DNA from: Jejudonia soesokkakensis
Lineage (GTDB): Bacteria; Bacteroidota; Bacteroidia; Flavobacteriales; Flavobacteriaceae
Length of the DNA: 64,000 nt
Direction: 5' to 3'
Assembly (NCBI RefSeq): GCF_042664795.1
Contig: NZ_JBHTBN010000005.1
Location: forward strand, 62,001 to 126,000
Shown here piece after piece: positions 51,960 through 60,967 of this stretch (its first letter is position 1; every line of letters starts with the position of its first letter). The notes under the pieces were generated by a model, which had not been told where the DNA came from, did no database searches, and was given only the letters and a program-made list of their open reading frames with translations. Both the position numbers and the translations under genes were made by a program.

Positions 51960-52545
51960 ATGTGTAAATTCCTTTATTAAAGTATTATTTGTTTGATATT
52001 AATTTCTTGTGATAGCGATTATAACTCTACACCTGAAGATATTGAAGCGTACTGGGAATCCAAATGACTATGAAAAAATTGACAATAGGCTAATTGCGAC
52101 CATTACGGGTACAGAAATAATCAATGGAAAGACATACTACGTTTTTGAAAATTCTTCTCAAGGAATAGCTACCTGCTCTGCATGTGATAATTGTATAGGG
52201 AATAATAAAGTGCGTGAAGCAGATGGATTTTTGAAAGATGATGCAGGAATTTTGCAATTTGTGAACCAAGCTTCAGAACCTTATATGATTGGTTCTTATA
52301 ATTTTGGAGATATATTTGGTAAATACTCTCAAGCGGTTGTTTTTGGAACTCCAGAAGGTGAATATTTTGACTTAACTACAAATGAGATTTACGTAATTCT
52401 TCCTAATAGTGAGACCTCAGAAGGCATAGATGTTTTAGCTTATAAAGAATGTGAAAGACTATTAGGTAGATCAATTTCAGCAATCAGCGATTCAAGACCT
52501 ATTTATTATACGCTGTTTGTAGAAAATGTGATTTTACCAGACTAA
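51960..52545 (+). pseudogene. Broken tandem copy of the lipoprotein gene at 51311
   Basis: The sequence begins ATG-TGT-AAA-TTC-CTT-TAT-TAA, parallel to the start of the upstream gene, but stops at codon 7. After that stop the same frame continues with a lipobox-like LISC and PEDIEAYW, matching the upstream copy. Next comes a TGA at about 52065 and a frame change with loss of about 20-25 codons corresponding to NYFALTLGNSWTYDVF. The downstream frame (from about 52045) resumes similarity (INGKTYYVFENSS against INGKIFFYLETNE). The only long ORF begins with GTG at 52009 and lacks a signal peptide, so it is not a sound gene. Confidence 0.75.
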
Positions 52546-52546
52546 G

Positions 52547-53143
52547 TTATAAATAGATTTCTTCAATAAACACCCTTTTAGTCGAAGGAGTATTTTTTAA
52601 AAGCTCCTGCTTGGCATTTTCATAATCCTGCGCATTTTTATCCTGTGACAATTTGAACTTCCCTTCCCAATTTGTAATCGTAATATCAAATGCCTGAATA
52701 TAATTTACGAATCTGTCCATCGATTTGTTCTCTTTATCGAGTATGTATTTCTGATCAGGTTGTTCTAGAAACTCGGTCATCGCAATCATCGTATTTTTGG
52801 CTGCTTCTGGTTCATTGATTAACGAGATAGTTCCTTTTACATGTACGATGATATAATTCCAGGTGGGTAATTGTTGTGTTGTATAAATACTGGGCGAGAT
52901 ATAGGTGTCTGGACCTTTAAAAACTACTGTAACATCTGCTCCATCTACTAATGTTTCAACCTGCGGATTAAATTTATCGATATGCGCCACAAGTTTGCCA
53001 CTTTTGTCATTGTAGATGATAGGAATATGTGTTATAAAAGGCTCATCATTTTTTGCTGAAACTAACATACCCAACGGATAATTTTTAATGACAGCTATCA
53101 TTTTTTGAATATCTTGAGACTGGTGATGAGATGGTGGATACAT
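52547..53143 (-). CDS. PaiB-like FMN-binding protein
   Basis: The 198-residue protein begins MYPPSHHQ and contains a split-barrel FMN-binding fold of the PaiB/pyridoxamine-oxidase-like family (HIPIIYND, HIDKFNPQ, PTWNYIIVHVKG). Bacillus PaiB is linked to regulation of sporulation and degradative enzyme genes; this homolog is likely a flavin-binding enzyme of uncertain role. The stop lies just beyond the pseudogene's convergent stop. Confidence 0.88.
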   Translation of the reverse strand: MYPPSHHQSQDIQKMIAVIKNYPLGMLVSAKNDEPFITHIPIIYNDKSGKLVAHIDKFNPQVETLVDGADVTVVFKGPDTYISPSIYTTQQLPTWNYIIVHVKGTISLINEPEAAKNTMIAMTEFLEQPDQKYILDKENKSMDRFVNYIQAFDITITNWEGKFKLSQDKNAQDYENAKQELLKNTPSTKRVFIEEIYL

Positions 53144-53516
53144 GATAAGGTAGAAATACGAATTTTGAAATACGAAAGTACTACATTATAGGCTGAAACG
53201 CTATAGCTTTATTATACTATAGTAATACAGATTTTTCGATTTATATTTTAACCTTCAAAATGGAGAAAGCGCCGATCTAGGTGTTTATTGAAGATTCTTT
53301 AACGGTATATTTCTCAAAAATGTTGCTTCGTAATCTATCATTTTTGTTCAATACACCACCCCATCAATAATCCCAATAATTAATCTTATACCCCAAATTG
53401 TCTTAAATGATGGTCCAAATGCTTTAAGAAAAATTAACGCTACGTTTATATAATTTGTGAACGCAAGCTACAAATTTTATAAACATACCACCCCTTCAAT
53501 ACATACCCAAAATGTG
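53144..53516. repeat. Intergenic repeat region with a duplicated gene 3' end
   Basis: No gene is present. Positions 53393-53424 repeat exactly 53524-53555, the last coding bases of the DUF1569 gene. Two hairpins precede the copies: CAAAAATG/CATTTTTG (53315-53346) and a 14-base stem (53445-53458 with 53470-53483, one mismatch). Each is followed by ACCACCCC (53355-53362, 53487-53494). The units are offset by about 131 bases. Confidence 0.6.
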
Positions 53517-53966
53517 CTAAACACCAAATTGTCTTAAATGATGGTCCAAATGCTTATACTCCATTTGTCCCCATTGTTGGGTGGTAAATTCTCCAAAAGC
53601 AGGATGTTTGGGCCAGTTGTGAGCCTCTCCTTTTTGGTGAAATTCATCAATCAAAGAAAGTAAACGTTCTCGTTCCTTTTCAAAATCTCTATCATCCCTA
53701 ACCTGAAACTCTTTAGGCGTAGGCATTCCTTTTTTCCATGGCTTATCATTATATAAGCTCTTTTTAAAAAAAGGGATCATGAGTCGCATAAATAAAGGAG
53801 GTTTTTTGGGTGTGGTTTTCTCTAGTGGAACTAAGAAAGCTTTCTGGCAATGATGTGCCATTTGTCCAGCAGTCATTTTTCCCCACTGTCTTTGGGAAGT
53901 TTCAGACATTGAATTTAGTCTGTTCTTGATTTCGGAATAGGCTTCAGTAGTAAAAAGTGATTTCAT
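53517..53966 (-). CDS. DUF1569 domain protein (DinB-like fold)
   Basis: The 149-residue protein has a DUF1569 domain with the motif KMTAGQMAHHCQKAF near 31-45 and a C-terminal histidine pair (KHLDHHLRQFG). These form the metal-binding histidines of the DinB-like four-helix bundle. The function is unknown; bacillithiol or mycothiol transferases share the fold. Its last 32 coding bases are duplicated downstream at 53393-53424. Confidence 0.85.
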   Translation of the reverse strand: MKSLFTTEAYSEIKNRLNSMSETSQRQWGKMTAGQMAHHCQKAFLVPLEKTTPKKPPLFMRLMIPFFKKSLYNDKPWKKGMPTPKEFQVRDDRDFEKERERLLSLIDEFHQKGEAHNWPKHPAFGEFTTQQWGQMEYKHLDHHLRQFGV

Positions 53967-54042
53967 GGTTGAGATTTATAACAATAAATATAGACTATTA
54001 TTTATATATTTGAAAAACTCCCCTCTTAATTAGCTTTCAGCT

Positions 54043-54741
54043 TTGAAAGATATAAAACCACCATTTTCAATTAAAAATTGGAATGAAGATGATCGTCCGC
54101 GCGAAAAATTACTTTTAAAGGGACGCAGCGCCCTTTCTGACGCAGAACTAATAGCGATCTTAATTGGGAGCGGTAGCAGGAATGAAAGCGCGGTGGCACT
54201 CAGTCAAAGAATTCTAGCCTCTGTTATTAATAATCTCAAAGAATTAGGAAAGCTAGAGGTAGCGCAATTACAAGAATTTAAAGGAATAGGGGTGGCAAAA
54301 GCCGTTACAATTGCGGCTGCTTTAGAGTTGGGGAGAAGGCGAGGAGGTGAAGTTGCTGCTAAGAAAAACAAAATTACATCCAGTACCTCTGTTTTTGAAT
54401 TAATGCACCCTATTTTAGCTGATCTACAACATGAAGAATTTTGGATTCTATACCTAAACAATTCAAATAAAATACTTCAAAAATCACAACTCAGTAAAGG
54501 CGGAATTACAGGAACGCTCGTCGATGTACGAATCGCTTTTAAAAATGCAATACAATTGGGAGCGGTCGCAATTATTTTGGTTCACAACCATCCAAGCGGG
54601 ACATTAACGCCTAGTGCTGCAGATAAAACCTTGACGCAGAAAATGAAATCTGCCGGAGAAAGTCTGGATATTAAAGTACTGGATCACTTAATCATTACTG
54701 AAAATGCGTATTTTAGCTTTGCAGACGAATCTCTTATCTAA
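54043..54741 (+). CDS. radC: RadC family JAB-domain protein
   Basis: The start is TTG at 54043, giving MKDIKPPFSIKNWNEDDRPREKLL, the usual family opening. The 232-residue protein has a helix-hairpin-helix region (about 35-95) and a JAB/MPN metalloprotease-like domain with HNHPSG near 183-188. RadC was named for DNA repair but its role is disputed. It overlaps nothing, and the deacetylase-like gene starts 5 bases after its stop. Confidence 0.92.
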   Translation: MKDIKPPFSIKNWNEDDRPREKLLLKGRSALSDAELIAILIGSGSRNESAVALSQRILASVINNLKELGKLEVAQLQEFKGIGVAKAVTIAAALELGRRRGGEVAAKKNKITSSTSVFELMHPILADLQHEEFWILYLNNSNKILQKSQLSKGGITGTLVDVRIAFKNAIQLGAVAIILVHNHPSGTLTPSAADKTLTQKMKSAGESLDIKVLDHLIITENAYFSFADESLI

Positions 54742-54746
54742 GGTGC

Positions 54747-56039
54747 ATGCTATTAGTTTTTACTCAAAAAATAACTCCCAGAATACCATATGTTTTTAAG
54801 CATATCTGTACCAGGATTTTAGGGATTGAAGTGACCTTTACTTCGGTTATTGAAGAGTTTATTGCGCATGCTGGGCCTAAACTTTCATATGGAAAACAGC
54901 CCATGGGAAACGAGTTTTTTGTGCAAAGTCACGGGCTTTTAACTCAGCAGGGAATTGAAAGTATTGATATAGTTGTTAAAGACTGGGAAGAAACTAAATG
55001 TTTTTTTGCAACTTCGGAAAGAAGTATGATTCCTTTTGATATTTTTTCTGCAGCCTTTTACTTGTTAACTCGTTATGAAGAATATTTACCCCATGTAAAA
55101 GATGAGTTTGGAAGATATCCTGCTTCAGAGAGTCTAGGGCTAAAAAATAATTTTTTAACACAGCCTATCATAGACGTATGGGCCTATAAGTTTAAAAGCT
55201 TACTTCTAGATTCATTTGAAGAGCTCAACTTTCCGAAGAAAAAAATGACCATTCATAATTTAGTGCTCATTCAAGAGCCGTACGCTTTTAAACAAAAAGG
55301 TTTTTTTAGATCTATGGTTGGGTACGGAAGCGATCTCATTCAACTGAAGTTCTTACGACTTTTTAAAAGAACGAATGTTATTTTGAAAGTAAGTAAAGAT
55401 CCTTTTGAAATTTACGAATGGCTTATAGAGACCACAAAAAAAAGCACTGCAAAACTTACGGCATTTTTTCTATTAGGAGAAGCGACACGATTTGAAGAGA
55501 GTATCAATACTCGGAGAGAGCAATTTAAATTACTAATAAAACATATAGGCGATTATAAACAAGTAGGACTTATCTTTTCACAACAAGCACTCCAAGAATA
55601 CGACTTGCTTAAATTTGAAAAACAACGAATTGAGGAGATTACAAATAGAGATTTACAAGGGTCTATAAACACTAATTTTTTAGTAGATCTACCTAATATT
55701 TACCGCAATCTTGTAGAGTTGGAAGTAGGCCACGACCATACAATGGTATACCAAAACACACCAGGTTTTAGAGCAGGTACCTGTACTCCTTTTTTATTTT
55801 ATGATCTTGATTTTGAAATCAAAACACCTCTTATCATACATCCTGTAGCGCTTACTGCAGAATCTTTGTTTCCTTTAAAAGATGCTGAGAGAAGAGTATT
55901 ATTAGATAGAATGCTCCACGATGTTACTTCTGTAAATGGTACTTTTTCAATGATCTTTAAGAATACAGATTTTTCACTAAAACTCAAAAACAGGGTATGG
56001 AGAACCTTATTATCCTCAACATTACATCAAAATGATTAA
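54747..56039 (+). CDS. Polysaccharide-deacetylase-like protein, probably inactive
   Basis: The 430-residue protein has the N-terminal DUF7033 region (about 1-150, with IPFDIFSAAFYLLTRYEEYL) followed by a NodB-like region ending in TPGFRAGTCTPF. In active relatives the second part starts with an Asp-containing DxDxAYAYKHKG and contains a GxHPS motif. Here these read IQEPYAFKQKG and GLIFSQQ, so the metal-binding Asp and His appear to be lost. It is likely a pseudoenzyme or altered in function. It overlaps the next gene by 8 bases. Confidence 0.75.
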   Translation: MLLVFTQKITPRIPYVFKHICTRILGIEVTFTSVIEEFIAHAGPKLSYGKQPMGNEFFVQSHGLLTQQGIESIDIVVKDWEETKCFFATSERSMIPFDIFSAAFYLLTRYEEYLPHVKDEFGRYPASESLGLKNNFLTQPIIDVWAYKFKSLLLDSFEELNFPKKKMTIHNLVLIQEPYAFKQKGFFRSMVGYGSDLIQLKFLRLFKRTNVILKVSKDPFEIYEWLIETTKKSTAKLTAFFLLGEATRFEESINTRREQFKLLIKHIGDYKQVGLIFSQQALQEYDLLKFEKQRIEEITNRDLQGSINTNFLVDLPNIYRNLVELEVGHDHTMVYQNTPGFRAGTCTPFLFYDLDFEIKTPLIIHPVALTAESLFPLKDAERRVLLDRMLHDVTSVNGTFSMIFKNTDFSLKLKNRVWRTLLSSTLHQND

Positions 56040-56709
56040 ACATATTTTTTTTGATCTGGATCATACCTTATGGGATTTTGATAGAAATTCTGCACTGGCC
56101 TTTAAACGGGTTTTTTTAAAGCATCATATTGAACTCGAAATTGAAAAGTTTTTGGAAGCATACGAGCCTATAAATTTCAGTTACTGGAAAGAGTTTAGAG
56201 AAGAACGTGTTACAAAGGAACAACTACGCCGGGGGAGACTTACCGATACATTTAAGATGTTTAATAAAGAGTATTCGCTTGAAATGATCGATGTATTAGC
56301 ACATAGTTATATAGAAGAACTACCTTTTGACAATCATCTTTTTAGTGGAACAGTAGAAGTGCTTCAGTATCTTTCAGAAAAGTATACCCTTCATATTATT
56401 ACCAATGGTTTTGAAGAAGTACAGCACCTAAAGCTAAAAAATAGTAAAATCGATCATTTTTTTGAAACAGTAACTACTTCCGAAGAGGTTGGAGTAAAAA
56501 AGCCAAACCCAAAAGTATTTCAACGGGCATTAGAAAAAGCAGCTGCCCTTTCTCACGAAAGTGTCATGATAGGGGATACATTTGAAGCAGATATCCTGGG
56601 TGCAGAAGCAATAGGTATGCAAACTATTTTTTATAATTACAGAAAAGAAACGCTACCAGAGACATATTGCGTGGTCAATTCCTTACTTGAAATTAAAAGA
56701 CATCTTTAA
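56032..56709 (+). CDS. YjjG-like HAD-family nucleotidase
   Basis: The 225-residue protein begins with the HAD nucleophile motif DLDHTLWDFD (about 8-17), has the second motif TNGFEEV and ends with KKPNPKVF and GDTFEADILGA, giving all four HAD motifs. The layout matches YjjG, a pyrimidine nucleotidase that removes non-canonical nucleotides. The exact substrate is unknown. Its start overlaps the upstream gene by 8 bases. Confidence 0.88.
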   Translation: MIKHIFFDLDHTLWDFDRNSALAFKRVFLKHHIELEIEKFLEAYEPINFSYWKEFREERVTKEQLRRGRLTDTFKMFNKEYSLEMIDVLAHSYIEELPFDNHLFSGTVEVLQYLSEKYTLHIITNGFEEVQHLKLKNSKIDHFFETVTTSEEVGVKKPNPKVFQRALEKAAALSHESVMIGDTFEADILGAEAIGMQTIFYNYRKETLPETYCVVNSLLEIKRHL

Positions 56710-56759
56710 ATAATAATTAGCGGTATGGGTTCGTTACTATAAAAGATATCCCCAACGTA

Positions 56760-57320
56760 ATGAAAAAGAACCTATTGCTCCCATTTTTGGGTGTCTTTCC
56801 ATTTTTAATAGCAGCCTCTTGCGTCAAAGACACAGATTTTAATCAAACAGATGATATTGTACTTACTCCAGTTGTAGAGCTGGACCTTATATACTTTAAT
56901 CTTACCGCAAGTGATTTTTATGACGAAAACACGATGACCGAACGTTTGACGCTGCGAGACACAACAGAAATTCGCTTTCTTGACGACACAGCAACACAGG
57001 ATAATCTTGTTCGAGCCGATTTCTATTTCGAGTTTACAAATAGTATTCCCAGAGATTTTACGGTAGGGTTTCAGTTTTTAAATGAATTTAATGAAGAAAC
57101 TTATTTTTCGGGGACACAGGTAAATCAAGGTTCTGAACAAAGTCCAGTTGTTACAATCTTTGAAGATAGAGTGGAAGGTACAGATTTGGAACAACTCACC
57201 ATGGCAAATAAAGTAATAGTAACAGTAGACATTCCATCTTCTAATGCGACACTTCAAGGAAATCTTGATCTGCAATCCAAGGCAACTTATTTTTTAGAAA
57301 TAGACCAAGGGCAAGATTAA
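56760..57320 (+). CDS. Exported protein or lipoprotein, unknown
   Basis: The 186-residue protein has a signal peptide with the lipobox AASC (C21) followed by VKDTDFNQ, a common opening of lipoproteins in Bacteroidota. The body is beta-rich and acidic. It is 4 bases from the DUF5723 gene and co-transcribed. No family is recognised. Confidence 0.75.
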   Translation: MKKNLLLPFLGVFPFLIAASCVKDTDFNQTDDIVLTPVVELDLIYFNLTASDFYDENTMTERLTLRDTTEIRFLDDTATQDNLVRADFYFEFTNSIPRDFTVGFQFLNEFNEETYFSGTQVNQGSEQSPVVTIFEDRVEGTDLEQLTMANKVIVTVDIPSSNATLQGNLDLQSKATYFLEIDQGQD

Positions 57321-57324
57321 TACT

Positions 57325-58743
57325 ATGAAATATATTTTGCTTTTCATTTTGGTCTTTGGCCTTTCTTCTGCTATGGCACAAAACAAACAAGTGCTGTACG
57401 GGCTTGAAGAAATTCCGCAATCGCTATTGCTTAATCCTGGAGGAAAGGTTTCCCAAAAAGCTCATTTTGGGATTCCCTTATTCTCACAATTTCACCTAAA
57501 TGCAGGAGTCACAGGAGTTACTGTATTTGACATATTTGGTGCTACAGGAGAAAATATAAATGATAAGATTAGACGTGCTGTTTTCACACTGGAGAATACA
57601 GACTTCTTTTCTGCCACTCAACAACTGGAGATCATTAACTTTGGCTGGCGATCAAAAAAGGACATATATTTTTCTGGAGGCATTTATGAAGAATTTGACT
57701 TTATACTATATTATCCCAGAGATCTTGCCATTTTAGCTTATGAAGGAAATGCAGATTACATTGGTGATCCATTTGACCTTGGGGAGTTAAAGACAACGGG
57801 TGATTTACTCACTGTGTATCATTTTGGAGCCAGTAAGGAAATTTCGAAGAAACTAACGGTTGGACTACGGGCAAAATTATATTCGAGCATGTTAAGTTTT
57901 AAAAGCACAGATAATAAAGGAACTTTTATTACAACTGAAGGCAATCCCGACAGTAATAATATTTATGAGCATACCCTTCAGGGATTGGATGCAAGTATTC
58001 AAACTTCTGGATATGCATCTCTTCGAGAGATGGACGGCTCCTCTCAAGTGGTAAGTGAGATACTGGGTCGCGCGTTGTTTGGAGGAAATATTGGAGTAGG
58101 AGTAGACCTTGGAGCGACCTATGAAGTGTCAGATAGGATTACAGCTACAGCGAGTATATTGGATTTTGGCGCCATTTTTCACAGTAAAGATATAGAAAGC
58201 TACAATGTTAAAGGAGAGTATACCTTAGTTGGCATAGAACTTATTTTTCCTCCATTAGGAGATGGAGAAGCAACTTTTCCATATTATCAGAATTTGGAAG
58301 ACGAGTTTGAAGAGCAAATTCCAGTAGATACTTTAAACACAAAGTACACGCAGTTGCGGCCTCTAAAAGTGAATGCGGGCTTACGATATAGCTTCGGAAA
58401 GGCTATTGGAAGTAGTGGTGAATGCGATTGTTTGAATATGGGAGCTGGGATTCAAAGAAACCAGGCGGTTGGGCTTCAATTTTATAGTATCCAAAGACCT
58501 AAAGGAATTCAAATGGCAGGCACACTTTTTTATTACAGACGGTTATGGAATTTTCTCTCTGCAAAGGCAACTTATACTATCGATTCCTATTCAAAAGATA
58601 ATATAGGATTTGGTATGGTTGCTGATATAGGAAAAGTAAATTTTTATATTGCCGCAGATAACTTGTTGCGCTATGAAAATCTAGCAAAAGCAAATAGCTT
58701 ATCTTTACAACTAGGATTAAATATTAAAATAGATAGGGAATGA
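57325..58743 (+). CDS. DUF5723 outer-membrane protein
   Basis: The 472-residue protein has a signal peptide (about 1-18, ending AMAQ) and a long beta-barrel pattern with the opening YGLEEIPQSLLLNPGG typical of DUF5723. It ends QLGLNIKIDRE. A cysteine pair (CDC near residue 371) is unusual for a barrel. Its function is unknown. It lies between two unknown envelope genes and overlaps the next gene by 4 bases (ATGA). Confidence 0.85.
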   Translation: MKYILLFILVFGLSSAMAQNKQVLYGLEEIPQSLLLNPGGKVSQKAHFGIPLFSQFHLNAGVTGVTVFDIFGATGENINDKIRRAVFTLENTDFFSATQQLEIINFGWRSKKDIYFSGGIYEEFDFILYYPRDLAILAYEGNADYIGDPFDLGELKTTGDLLTVYHFGASKEISKKLTVGLRAKLYSSMLSFKSTDNKGTFITTEGNPDSNNIYEHTLQGLDASIQTSGYASLREMDGSSQVVSEILGRALFGGNIGVGVDLGATYEVSDRITATASILDFGAIFHSKDIESYNVKGEYTLVGIELIFPPLGDGEATFPYYQNLEDEFEEQIPVDTLNTKYTQLRPLKVNAGLRYSFGKAIGSSGECDCLNMGAGIQRNQAVGLQFYSIQRPKGIQMAGTLFYYRRLWNFLSAKATYTIDSYSKDNIGFGMVADIGKVNFYIAADNLLRYENLAKANSLSLQLGLNIKIDRE

Positions 58744-59597
58744 AAAGGTTAGTACTTCTTTTTTGTAGTTTTTTAATGGTTTCTCAGGTGTTCGCACAAA
58801 GATCTGATATAGCTATTAAATATATATCAGTTCCTCAGCAATATGAATTTTTAAAAAGTGTTGACCAGTATCAACTTAATTCTATGACAAAATTCTATCT
58901 TAATAAGATGGGGTTTTCTGCTTATTTAGATAATGAATTACCTTCAGCTAACCGTTGCGAAATCTTGACAGCAGATGTCTTGAGAGTAAAACATCTTTTA
59001 GTTACGAAGCTTTATTTAAGACTTACAGATTGTAACAATAATGAGGTGTATATTTCTGAAATTGGTAAGAGCTATGAAAAAGAATGGAGGTTAACTTATC
59101 AAGATGCATTGCGAGATATTTTTAGAGTTATGGAAGACGAAGGTGCTTCAGCTCAAACTATTTTGCAAAAAAATGAAAAAGACGCTGCGAATGTTGATTT
59201 AAATGCATCTGATTTGAAAAAAGATGAAACTTCAGAAGTTATTAAAGCTGAAGTTAAAATGACTGATAAACTAGAAAATGATGAGCCAACTACTTTAACT
59301 ATTGATGCAACGCCAATAATTACAGAAACTAATGTAATGCCTATCGCCAAGTTTTCAAGCTATACACACAATAACAAAACATTTTTACTTAGGAAAACTA
59401 CCAAAGGATATTCACTGTATGAAGAAACTTCTGGAACAGGGGATGGTTTACTGCTATTAGGCACGATAACTGTCGAAGATAACATTCTTACTTTTATAGA
59501 TTCTTCAGATAATAAAAAAGAAGCTTATTTTGACAATGAAAAAAATTTTGTCATTATTCAAGACGGATCATCCTTTGTATATAAGCCCGTAAATTAA
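58740..59597 (+). CDS. Exported protein, unknown
   Basis: The 285-residue protein has a signal peptide (about 1-20, ending VFAQ) and a mixed N-terminal domain (about 25-135). A polar, charged, Asp/Lys/Glu-rich segment (about 145-200) separates it from a C-terminal domain with KTFLLRKTTKGYSLYEE. Its start overlaps the DUF5723 stop by 4 bases and its stop overlaps rarA by 4 bases in convergent orientation. No family is recognised. Confidence 0.7.
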   Translation: MKRLVLLFCSFLMVSQVFAQRSDIAIKYISVPQQYEFLKSVDQYQLNSMTKFYLNKMGFSAYLDNELPSANRCEILTADVLRVKHLLVTKLYLRLTDCNNNEVYISEIGKSYEKEWRLTYQDALRDIFRVMEDEGASAQTILQKNEKDAANVDLNASDLKKDETSEVIKAEVKMTDKLENDEPTTLTIDATPIITETNVMPIAKFSSYTHNNKTFLLRKTTKGYSLYEETSGTGDGLLLLGTITVEDNILTFIDSSDNKKEAYFDNEKNFVIIQDGSSFVYKPVN

Positions 59598-60880
59598 AAT
59601 TTATATTTTTCCTGCCAGAGTGATTGAAGGTGTTTTTTTAGAGTACTTTCTCTAGCATTGTTGCCAGGTACGTATAAAGAAGTGCCTCGAATTTCTTCAG
59701 GTAAAAACTCATGTGCTACAAAATTGCCTTCATAATCATGCGCATATTCGTATTCTTTTCCATAACCAAGTTCTTTCATAAGCTTTGTAGGAGCATTTCT
59801 AATGGATAGGGGAACCGATAAGTCGCCGGTTTGTTTTACAAGCTTTTGCGCTTTATTTATCGCTATATAAGAGGCATTACTCTTTGGAGAGGTTGCTAGA
59901 TAAATGGTACACTGACTTAAGATAATTCTTGCTTCAGGATAACCGATGGAGGTCACACTCTGAAAGGTGGTATTGGCTAACACCAAAGCCGTTGGATTTG
60001 CCATTCCTATATCTTCGGAAGCTAAAATAACCAACCTTCTTGCGATAAATTTTAACTCTTCTCCTCCTTCGATCATTCTGGCAAGCCAATATACCGCAGC
60101 ATTAGGATCACTCCCGCGAATCGATTTAATAAATGCTGAAACAATATCATAGTGTTGCTCTCCGGTTTTATCGTATAGCACGGTATTTTTCTGAACCTTT
60201 TGTTGTACCATTTCGTTCGTTATGGTAATGTTTTCTCCTTCCGAAGCATTTTCAGAAAGTACTACCAGTTCAAGAATATTGAGCAATTTTCTGGCATCAC
60301 CGCCAGAAAGTCTTATGATGGCTTCAGTTTCTTTTAAGGTCACATTTTTAGTGCTTAAAACGGAATCATTTTTTAAGGCTCTTTGTAGCAATGCTTCAAG
60401 ATCTTTTCTGCTAAAGGGTTTTAAAATATATAATTGGCACCGAGACAGAAGGGCAGGTATCACTTCAAAACTTGGATTTTCTGTAGTTGCCCCTATTAAT
60501 GTAACCCATCCTTTTTCTACAGCACCTAGTAACGAATCTTGTTGCGATTTACTAAACCTGTGAATTTCATCTATAAAAAGAATTGGATTTTTAGATGTAA
60601 ATAATGAATCACTTTTTTTAGCTTGTTCAATCACCTGACGTACTGCTGCTACGCCACTATCTACAGCGCTTAGGGTATAAAATGGTCTGCCAGATTCGTT
60701 CGCGATTATGGTTGCCAATGTTGTTTTTCCAGTCCCGGGAGGTCCCCATAAGATAAGTGATGATAAAACTCCAGACTTTAATTGTGCTGTCAAGGCTCCC
60801 TGCTCACCAATGAGGTGTTGCTGACTTAAGTAATCATCAAGACTTTTGGGGCGAATTCTTTCGGCAAGTGGAGTATTCAT
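59594..60880 (-). CDS. rarA: Replication-associated recombination protein RarA
   Basis: The 428-residue AAA+ protein has Walker A GPPGTGKTTL (45-54) and Walker B ILFIDEIH near 95-102, then sensor motifs GATTENPSF and a C-terminal tetramerisation domain (GGDARKLLN, EDIGMANP). RarA (MgsA) acts at stalled replication forks. It overlaps the previous gene's end by 4 bases in convergent orientation. Confidence 0.95.
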   Translation of the reverse strand: MNTPLAERIRPKSLDDYLSQQHLIGEQGALTAQLKSGVLSSLILWGPPGTGKTTLATIIANESGRPFYTLSAVDSGVAAVRQVIEQAKKSDSLFTSKNPILFIDEIHRFSKSQQDSLLGAVEKGWVTLIGATTENPSFEVIPALLSRCQLYILKPFSRKDLEALLQRALKNDSVLSTKNVTLKETEAIIRLSGGDARKLLNILELVVLSENASEGENITITNEMVQQKVQKNTVLYDKTGEQHYDIVSAFIKSIRGSDPNAAVYWLARMIEGGEELKFIARRLVILASEDIGMANPTALVLANTTFQSVTSIGYPEARIILSQCTIYLATSPKSNASYIAINKAQKLVKQTGDLSVPLSIRNAPTKLMKELGYGKEYEYAHDYEGNFVAHEFLPEEIRGTSLYVPGNNARESTLKKHLQSLWQEKYKF

Positions 60881-60967
60881 ACCGTGTAAAATTACAAAAT
60901 AGTACTTTATGCGTCTGCCAATTTATCATACTTTTATCCTTGGTTTACTTTTTGAAATCCAAACAGT

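Noticed and set aside
52009..52545. ORF beginning with GTG at 52009 as an intact gene
   Set aside because: It has no signal peptide, its first codons are out of frame relative to the upstream homologous lipoprotein, and the parallel frame has early stops, so it is called a pseudogene.
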